DNA of 10,390 nucleotides from contig DCDL01000018.1 in NCBI GenBank assembly GCA_002316385.1, positions 9,999 through 20,388 on the forward strand, written 5' to 3'. Positions within the stretch are counted from its first letter, which is position 1, and each line of letters begins with the position of its first letter. The position numbers and the translations under genes are program-made. The notes under the pieces are model-generated. The model had not been told where the DNA came from. It made no database searches and worked only from the letters and a program-made list of their open reading frames with translations. Positions 5,055-10,390 of this stretch are shown here, in pieces. The stretch is from Clostridium sp. UBA1056 (lineage in GTDB: Bacteria > Bacillota > Clostridia > Clostridiales > Clostridiaceae).

Positions 5055-7853
5055 ATGAAAAACAAAAGACTTTTAAGTATCGCATTATCAGTTTCGATGT
5101 TGCTTGGGACAGCCGGATCTACAATATCAGCTTATGCTGAAACCATGGGTGAATTTAAAAATCCACTAGGTACTATTCAAAGAAAGGGGTATAGTAGCGA
5201 AAAATTTACGTCAAAGCCACTAGTAATTTTAATCGACTTTCCAGATTACAAGTACACTGAATTAGACACAAGAGAAGACTGGAGAATTAATGCTTTTACA
5301 GGAGCAGAAACCACTGCTGAATTTTATGAGAAGTTATTCTTTGGAGACAACACTTATAAAACCTCCGATGGAAAAGAACATATAACCGTAAATAAGTTCT
5401 TTATGGAAGAATCAGGTGGAGCTTATGAGTTTAAAGGAAAGGTTGTTGGTTGGTATACAGCAGATCATAATGCAGCAGAATATGGTTCTAATGAAGGTGG
5501 AAGTGATCAACCAAGAGCTAGAAATTTAGTGAAAGAAGCCATTGAAAAAGCATCAAAAGATTTAGATCTATCTGAATTCGATATAGAGGATAAATGGGAT
5601 TTAGATGGAGATGGAAATTATAATGAGCCTGATGGAATTATAGATAGTTTAGTTGTTCTTCATCCAGGCTTAGGAGAAGAATGGGGTGGAGGATCTTTAG
5701 GTAAGGATGCTATATGGCCTTTTAGATGGGGCTTTAATATTTTTGGAGAAGATATGACTAAACTCTCAGTGGAAAGAAGACAAAATTTAGTTTCAAAAAA
5801 TCCTACAGTAACAGATAAAAATAATAAAACTTTCGCAATTGAAGATTTCACAGTATTTGAGCAAGATTTACCAGTAGATCTTTTCAATCATGAATTTGGA
5901 CATGTTCTAGGACTTCCAGATTTATATCATCATTCTTCAAACCCACCAGTAGAGAATTGGTCTATAATGGGCGGTAGCTATACAGGGGATCCAAGAGGTT
6001 CTCAACCAGTAAGTTATGGAGCTTATTGTAAGGAATTCTTACAAAAAGATTTTGAGGCAAGAGGTAGGGTAGCTAATTGGCAAAATTCTAAGATTTTAAA
6101 TCTAGAAGATATTGATGAAAAAGGAATAGATATAGTTCTAGATCAAGCGACTTTAAAAGGGCAGAACAAAGATGCTATAAAAATTAAATTACCAGAAGCT
6201 CGAGGAAATCAAATTGTGACTCCACCAGAAGGAGCAAAATGCTATTTTAGTGGTAAAGGCAATTATTTAGAAAATTATATGACTTTAAAAGAACCTATAG
6301 ATTTAACTAATACAACATCACCAAAGTTAAGTTTTAAAACTTGGTATGCAATAGATCCTTATTTTGATTTTGGTTCAGTACAAGTAAAAGAAGTTGGTAC
6401 AGATGAGTGGATAACTATACAAGATGAAACTGGACTAACTACAGATAAAGTAGATCAATGGATAATAGACAATGATCCAGATACTATAAAAGATAGAAAT
6501 CCAGGCTGGGGATTTACTGATTACTCATCTAAAAAATCAGATAAATGGTTAGATGCTACATTTGATTTAAGTCAATTTAAAGGCAAAAAAGTAGATTTTA
6601 GATTTAGATTTAGATCAGATTCTAATACTCCAGAAGAAGGCATATACTTCGACGATATTAAGATTGTTGATAATGGTAGTACCCTATTTGCTGATAATTC
6701 AGAAGGAGAATCAAAATTCAACTTAAATGGATTTAAACAAAGCGATGGTATAGAAGTTTACGATCATTATTATTTATTAGAGTGGAGAAATAGTGGCGCT
6801 GGTACTTTAGTAGATCAAGGTTTACAAACTATTAATATTGGAAGACGAAGCCTTGAATATGACCCAGGTTTAGTAATGTGGTATATAAATGGTAAATATG
6901 ATGGTTTTAAACCAGATCAAGATACAAATGAACATCCAGGTGAACTTTGTGTTGGAGTTGTAGATGCAGATCAGAATCCTGTAACATATAAGTATACTTA
7001 TGGTGAAAGTGGAGCTGACAAAATGAACTACCAAATGCATGATGCTGCATTTAGCTTAAGACCAGGAAGCAATCTTGAAGTCAAGGGTGGTTCTGATAAG
7101 AATACTTTTACTGTAAATGATAACAACACTTTCATGAATCCAGTATTTAACGATAGTAATGATTATACAGCAAATTACTGGGGAAATCCATCAGGATTAA
7201 TATTAAAGAATTATGGATTAAAAGTATTTGTAACAGATGAAAGTAAAGATAGAAGTACAGCAAAAATCCATATAGCTAGAGAGATTGATGGTTCTCAATA
7301 CACATTACAAGAAAATGATTTAATAAAAGCAATAAAAGTAGAAAATGACAGATTATATATTACTTCAGATGATGAATATTCAGAAAAAGCTTATGTAGAA
7401 TATGTAAGAAAAGATAATGCAAAACAACAATTAGTATTAAACTATAAAGATGGTAAATATGTAGGAAATGCGGAATTCTTAGCTGAAGATAATGAATGGA
7501 AAATTAGTCATGTAATCTTCATAGATAAAGCTGGAAATGCAAAAGCTATCTACAATAAAGATGTTCAGAAAATATACGGTGCAGACTTTGCTAGTATAGG
7601 AGAAGAACCTGTAAAACCAGAACCAGAGGATCCAGATAAAGAAAAACCTACAAAACCAGAGCCAGAGGATCCGAATAAAGAAGAACCTGCAAACCCAAAC
7701 CCAGAAGAACCAATTAAGCCATCTAAAGAAAAGCCTGATAAGAAGTTACCACAAACAGGAGCAATGGTAGGAAGTGGACTTATCATACTAAGTGGAATAA
7801 CTTTAGCAGGAGTTGGAGCTATAACTTTAAGAAAACGAAATAAAAAGAAATAA
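5055..7853 (+). CDS. M6 (immune inhibitor A-type) metalloprotease, LPXTG wall-anchored
   Basis: A 932-residue secreted zinc protease of peptidase family M6; relatives degrade host matrix and antibacterial proteins. Visible in order: a signal peptide cut after AYA (26-28); the start of the catalytic fold at KPLVILIDFPD; a calcium-loop-like DLDGDGNYNEPDGIID (182-197); the zinc site HEFGHVLGLPD (279-289, with H279, E280, H283); and a Met-turn-like SIMGG (303-307). A jelly-roll domain typical of InhA follows (about 393-540), then the C-terminal M6 segment (about 563-625), a probable beta-sandwich (about 750-845), a proline-rich spacer of 13-residue repeats (854-892), LPQTG (898-902), a hydrophobic helix and RKRNKKK. 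The protein should thus be sortase-linked to peptidoglycan, not freely released as in Bacillus InhA. GGGGGG six bases before the ATG supports the start. It is the only plus-strand gene, with its own terminator. Confidence 0.93.
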   Translation: MKNKRLLSIALSVSMLLGTAGSTISAYAETMGEFKNPLGTIQRKGYSSEKFTSKPLVILIDFPDYKYTELDTREDWRINAFTGAETTAEFYEKLFFGDNTYKTSDGKEHITVNKFFMEESGGAYEFKGKVVGWYTADHNAAEYGSNEGGSDQPRARNLVKEAIEKASKDLDLSEFDIEDKWDLDGDGNYNEPDGIIDSLVVLHPGLGEEWGGGSLGKDAIWPFRWGFNIFGEDMTKLSVERRQNLVSKNPTVTDKNNKTFAIEDFTVFEQDLPVDLFNHEFGHVLGLPDLYHHSSNPPVENWSIMGGSYTGDPRGSQPVSYGAYCKEFLQKDFEARGRVANWQNSKILNLEDIDEKGIDIVLDQATLKGQNKDAIKIKLPEARGNQIVTPPEGAKCYFSGKGNYLENYMTLKEPIDLTNTTSPKLSFKTWYAIDPYFDFGSVQVKEVGTDEWITIQDETGLTTDKVDQWIIDNDPDTIKDRNPGWGFTDYSSKKSDKWLDATFDLSQFKGKKVDFRFRFRSDSNTPEEGIYFDDIKIVDNGSTLFADNSEGESKFNLNGFKQSDGIEVYDHYYLLEWRNSGAGTLVDQGLQTINIGRRSLEYDPGLVMWYINGKYDGFKPDQDTNEHPGELCVGVVDADQNPVTYKYTYGESGADKMNYQMHDAAFSLRPGSNLEVKGGSDKNTFTVNDNNTFMNPVFNDSNDYTANYWGNPSGLILKNYGLKVFVTDESKDRSTAKIHIAREIDGSQYTLQENDLIKAIKVENDRLYITSDDEYSEKAYVEYVRKDNAKQQLVLNYKDGKYVGNAEFLAEDNEWKISHVIFIDKAGNAKAIYNKDVQKIYGADFASIGEEPVKPEPEDPDKEKPTKPEPEDPNKEEPANPNPEEPIKPSKEKPDKKLPQTGAMVGSGLIILSGITLAGVGAITLRKRNKKK
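7614..7730 (+). repeat. 39-nt tandem repeats encoding the proline-rich wall spacer
   Basis: Two near-identical 39-base units (7614-7652 and 7653-7691) and a diverged third encode KPEPEDPDKEKPT, KPEPEDPNKEEPA and NPNPEEP. They extend the protease through the cell wall just before the LPQTG signal. Such tandem units can change copy number between strains by slippage or recombination. Confidence 0.8.
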
Positions 7854-7865
7854 AACAATATGATG

Positions 7866-7895
7866 AAAGAGCTTATCATTAAGGATAGGCTTTTT
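7866..7895 (+). terminator. Rho-independent terminator of the M6 protease gene
   Basis: aaagagcttatc (7866-7877) pairs with gataggcttttt (7884-7895) around a 6-base loop, using two G-U pairs in RNA. The T-run overlaps the 3' arm and continues as TTTTTCTATTTATT. It begins 12 bases after the TAA at 7851-7853. Confidence 0.8.
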
Positions 7896-7941
7896 CTATT
7901 TATTATTTGAAATTCAAATACAAAATCTTTTAATAACATAA

Positions 7942-7978
7942 AAAAGTCACCATATCTTATTGATAGAAGGTGACTTTT
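7942..7978 (-). terminator. Terminator of yebC, possibly bidirectional
   Basis: aaaagtcacc (7942-7951) and ggtgactttt (7969-7978) form a 10-bp perfect stem, with possible further pairing of tatc with gata inside. On the minus strand it is followed by TTTTTTATGTTATT. It lies about 114 bases after the yebC stop at 8093 and converges with the protease terminator. Confidence 0.8.
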
Positions 7979-8092
7979 AAATCTTAATATATATCTTTAG
8001 CATAAAGCTAAATTAATGTATATCTCAATTATAATTTATTTTATCATTTAATTTTATTCGCTCAAATCATTGATATTACTTGGCTTCTACTA

Positions 8093-8833
8093 TTAACCTT
8101 CCCATCCTTCTGGGAATCCAGCATTGTGATATACATTTTGAACATCATCATCATCTTCAAGTACATCTAGCATCTTTTGGAATTTAGTTGCAACTTCTTC
8201 ACTGATTTCAGTATATGTATCTGGAATCATCTTAACATCCGCTTCTAAGAATTCTATTTCATTAGATTCTAAGGCTTCTCTTACTATACCAAAATCTTCT
8301 GGAGTTGTAGTTACTACAAATACTTCATCTTCAGCCACAAAGTCCTCAGCACCTGCATCTAAAGCCATCATCATCAGTTCATCTTCATCTACTGAATCAG
8401 TTTTTTCTATAATGATTTCTCCTTTACTTTGGAACATGAATCCTACGCATCCAAGGGTTCCCATGTTTCCCCCTTGCTTAGAAAATGCATATCTAACATT
8501 TCCCGCTGTTCTGTTTTTATTATCAGTAAGACATTCAACTATAACAGCTATTCCTTCTGGTCCATATCCTTCATAGATTATAGTTTCATAGTTTACTGAA
8601 CTTAACTCTCCTGCTGCTTTTTTAATTGCTCTAGCAATTGTATCATTAGGCATATTAGCTGCTTTTGCTTTTGCTATAACGTCTCTAAGTTTAGCATTTG
8701 AATCTGGATTGGATCCACCATTTTTAGCTGCAACAACTATTTCCTTACCTATTTTAGTAAATATTTTACCCCTTTTAGCATCTGCCTTGCCCTTTTTAGC
8801 TTGGATATTATGCCATTTTGAATGTCCTGACAT
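8093..8833 (-). CDS. yebC: YebC/PmpR (TACO1) family protein
   Basis: A 246-residue cytoplasmic protein of the YebC/TACO1 family. The hallmark N-terminus MSGHSKWHNIQAKKGKAD, the basic three-helix domain (about 1-75), GPEGIAVIVECLTDNKNRT (91-109) and the GGNMGTLGCVGFMF region (121-134) are all present, and the length is typical. The family was long annotated as a DNA-binding transcriptional regulator (PmpR), while more recent work on TACO1 and bacterial homologues supports a role on the ribosome, easing translation of difficult, proline-rich stretches. AGGAGG eight bases before the ATG is an ideal ribosome site. It follows yigZ by 93 bases and has its own promoter at 8887-8916. The acidic C-terminus (EDDDD) is the part found again as a relic at 4208-4300. 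Confidence 0.95.
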   Translation of the reverse strand: MSGHSKWHNIQAKKGKADAKRGKIFTKIGKEIVVAAKNGGSNPDSNAKLRDVIAKAKAANMPNDTIARAIKKAAGELSSVNYETIIYEGYGPEGIAVIVECLTDNKNRTAGNVRYAFSKQGGNMGTLGCVGFMFQSKGEIIIEKTDSVDEDELMMMALDAGAEDFVAEDEVFVVTTTPEDFGIVREALESNEIEFLEADVKMIPDTYTEISEEVATKFQKMLDVLEDDDDVQNVYHNAGFPEGWEG

Positions 8834-8886
8834 AGTAATTTCCTCCTGTACTATATATAATTGTTAACTTTAAAATCAATGTACCT

Positions 8887-8916
8887 ATTATAACATAATA
8901 TGCCTAATAATTTCAA
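8887..8916 (-). promoter_or_regulatory. Promoter of yebC
   Basis: On the minus strand TTGAAA (8911-8916) and a perfect TATAAT (8887-8892) are separated by 18 bases, matching sigma-A consensus at 11 of 12 positions. It lies just past the yigZ stop (8927), so yebC can be transcribed independently of the genes upstream, with a leader of about 45 bases. Confidence 0.7.
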
Positions 8917-8926
8917 ATTTCAAGAC

Positions 8927-9580
8927 CTATTCTTCAATAGCTCTATAGTATCTATGGCCTTCTTTAAATAAGTACTCTTCATCCTCTTCAAATATAGTAA
9001 CTTTTCCATTGGTAGCTTCTATAAATGCCGCAATTATTATTTTCTTATTTTCAGTTTCTGAGAATAGCAATAACTCTACTTTATCCGTATATATGGTATC
9101 TTCAATATGCCAATTCTTTGTACCACATAGATATTGTATCTTGCCTATTAAGTCATAATCTAAAGTAAATCTTAAATTTAATCCCCTTACCTTTTCTACA
9201 ATACCAGCTTCTTCAATGGCTGTAGAGGCTCCTTTAGAGTAAGCTCTTATTAATCCGCCTCCCCCTAAAAGAATACCTCCAAAATAACGAGTAACTACCA
9301 CTACTACATCTGTTAAATCATTTTTCTTTATAACTTCTAATACTGGAATACCTGCTGTTCCTTGTGGTTCACCATCATCACTGTACCTTTGTATACCTTT
9401 ATTTTCTCCAACTATATAAGCATAAACATTATGGGTTGCCTCTTTATGCATGCTCTTTATTTCATTTACAAAGTCCTTTGCTTCTTCTTCAGTATTTACT
9501 CTCTTTATGTAACCTATAAAAGTAGATTTTTTCTCTTGAAATTCTGAAGTAGCACTTCCCTTCACCGTAAAATAACTCAT
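8927..9580 (-). CDS. YigZ/IMPACT family protein
   Basis: A 217-residue cytoplasmic protein of the UPF0029/IMPACT (YigZ, YvyE) family. The N-terminal domain (about 15-125) carries the signatures YSDDGEPQGTAGIPVL (66-81) and VTRYFGGILLGGGGLIRAY (96-114); the C-terminal part (about 135-200) fits the DUF1949 ferredoxin-like domain seen in bacterial members. Length is normal. The biochemical role is not established: eukaryotic IMPACT modulates Gcn2, and bacterial homologues have been suggested to bind nucleic acid or act around translation. AAAGGGGG, 8 bases upstream, fixes the ATG. It lies 55 bases behind the HTH/HEAT gene, with no obvious terminator or strong promoter between, and may share its transcript. 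Confidence 0.93.
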   Translation of the reverse strand: MSYFTVKGSATSEFQEKKSTFIGYIKRVNTEEEAKDFVNEIKSMHKEATHNVYAYIVGENKGIQRYSDDGEPQGTAGIPVLEVIKKNDLTDVVVVVTRYFGGILLGGGGLIRAYSKGASTAIEEAGIVEKVRGLNLRFTLDYDLIGKIQYLCGTKNWHIEDTIYTDKVELLLFSETENKKIIIAAFIEATNGKVTIFEEDEEYLFKEGHRYYRAIEE

Positions 9581-9635
9581 TAATTAAGCCCCCTTTGTAA
9601 AATTTAAATTTAGGCACTATCAAATAAATAATAGA

Positions 9636-10328
9636 TCAGTTTTCTCGCCTATTTATTTCTTCACTATTTATTTGCTCTATATAACTCTCACAGGCTTTTT
9701 TAATATACTCTTTATCAGTGCTATAAAATAAAGCTTTTATTTTATCATCTGCTTCTCCAGTACTCACCTTTTGTAATGATTTCACTGCATAACTTATAAC
9801 TTGAGGATTTTTATCCTCTAATGCTCTAATAAGGGCTCTCTCAGCTCTTGGATCACCAATCTTTCCAAGAGCTGAAATAGCCATTCTTCTGATATTTACA
9901 TGATTATTAACTGTTGCTTTTATAAGAATCTCTACAGTTGCACTACTTCTCAGTTCACCCATAATCCATATGGCAGCTTCTTTATCTTTAAGTCCCATTT
10001 CCATATAATTTTTAACTAAAAAATGAGTTAGCTTTTCTTTATTTACTCTGTCTAAACTATTTAAAACTAGGATTCTTTCTTCCTTAGCTGCTACAATTAA
10101 AGATTTAAATAAATCTGATGTTGATTCACTTTTAACTAAAAATCTATACTTAATTTTACTACTTATAAGGTGCTTTTGAACTGTAGGTCTATCTAAATTT
10201 CTAATTTTACATATAGCTTCTATTGATTTTCCCTCTAAACTTAGAAAATAGGTAATTTCTTCATCACTATAATTTTCAATGAAGTTCCAATCATATTTAA
10301 CTAATCCTGTACTCAAATTTCTCCCCAT
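9636..10328 (-). CDS. HTH and HEAT-repeat protein of unknown function
   Basis: A 230-residue soluble protein. I choose the ATG at 10328 because GAAGGGGAG lies just before it; the in-frame ATG at 10379 would add 17 residues but has no ribosome site (TTTATTTTCAG precedes it). Residues about 20-60 (SDEEITYFLSLEGKSIEAIC and following) look like a helix-turn-helix, with a probable recognition helix around RPTVQKHL. The rest is helical, with HEAT/PBS-lyase-type repeats at about 115-135, 145-172 and 175-205; INIRRMAISALGKIGDPRA-like and ALIRALEDKNPQVISYAVKS runs are typical. HEAT repeats usually bind proteins, so a DNA-linked adaptor is conceivable, but I know of no assigned role. It leads into yigZ 55 bases downstream. 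Confidence 0.75.
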   Translation of the reverse strand: MGRNLSTGLVKYDWNFIENYSDEEITYFLSLEGKSIEAICKIRNLDRPTVQKHLISSKIKYRFLVKSESTSDLFKSLIVAAKEERILVLNSLDRVNKEKLTHFLVKNYMEMGLKDKEAAIWIMGELRSSATVEILIKATVNNHVNIRRMAISALGKIGDPRAERALIRALEDKNPQVISYAVKSLQKVSTGEADDKIKALFYSTDKEYIKKACESYIEQINSEEINRREN

Positions 10329-10390
10329 ACTCTCCCCTTCATTTATTGTTTTAATCTTTAAATTTATAATCTTAGGCATCTGAAAATAAA

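Noticed and set aside
5660..5887. Minus-strand open frame of 75 codons inside the protease
   Set aside because: Antisense shadow of the M6 catalytic region; no ribosome site or recognisable motif.
7565..7939. Minus-strand open frame of 124 codons rich in Gly/Ser repeats
   Set aside because: The repeats are the antisense reading of the proline-rich spacer, and the frame spans both the protease end and its terminator.
9362..9547. Plus-strand open frame of 61 codons
   Set aside because: Antisense to yigZ; hydrophobic only because of A/T-rich complement codons.

Overview
The window is low-GC, with A/T-rich codons and spacers, strong purine-rich Shine-Dalgarno sites (AGGAGG, GGGGG), one TTG start, and Gram-positive cell-wall sorting of a surface protease. 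Together with the gene families present, this points to Clostridium sensu stricto (C. perfringens/C. septicum-like). The species is not fixed by what I can see.

Layout: (1) 1-2393, minus strand: a dimethylargininase-like hydrolase followed 21 bp later by an ArcD-type basic amino acid antiporter, a two-gene unit for using arginine or methylarginine. (2) 2394-2698: spacer holding the hydrolase promoter region and the terminator of the next gene. (3) 2699-3781, minus: an AI-2E/PerM-family membrane protein starting at TTG. (4) 3782-5054: 1.27 kb without an intact gene. It contains a decayed copy of the last ~30 codons of yebC, a strong hairpin just downstream of that relic, a 28-nt perfect palindrome, further inverted repeats, and an operator-like repeat ahead of the next gene. 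(5) 5055-7853, plus: a 932-aa M6 (immune inhibitor A-type) metalloprotease with signal peptide, zinc and calcium motifs, a proline-rich wall spacer and an LPQTG sortase signal. It is the only plus-strand gene. (6) 7854-8092: two terminators, one for each convergent gene. (7) 8093-10328, minus: an HTH/HEAT-repeat protein, a YigZ/IMPACT-family protein and yebC, with yebC also having its own promoter.

The housekeeping genes look ordinary. The most informative observation is that the intact yebC 3' end (8090-8169) is repeated in decayed form at 4208-4287, same orientation, on the far side of the protease gene (62 of 80 positions identical by hand count). The protease and its upstream DNA are thus bracketed by an intact and a degenerate yebC 3' end. 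That could be an old insertion into the 3' end of yebC which restored the gene and left the displaced end behind, or the remains of a second yebC copy. No integrase or transposase is visible. I saw no tRNA, rRNA, CRISPR array or complete mobile element.
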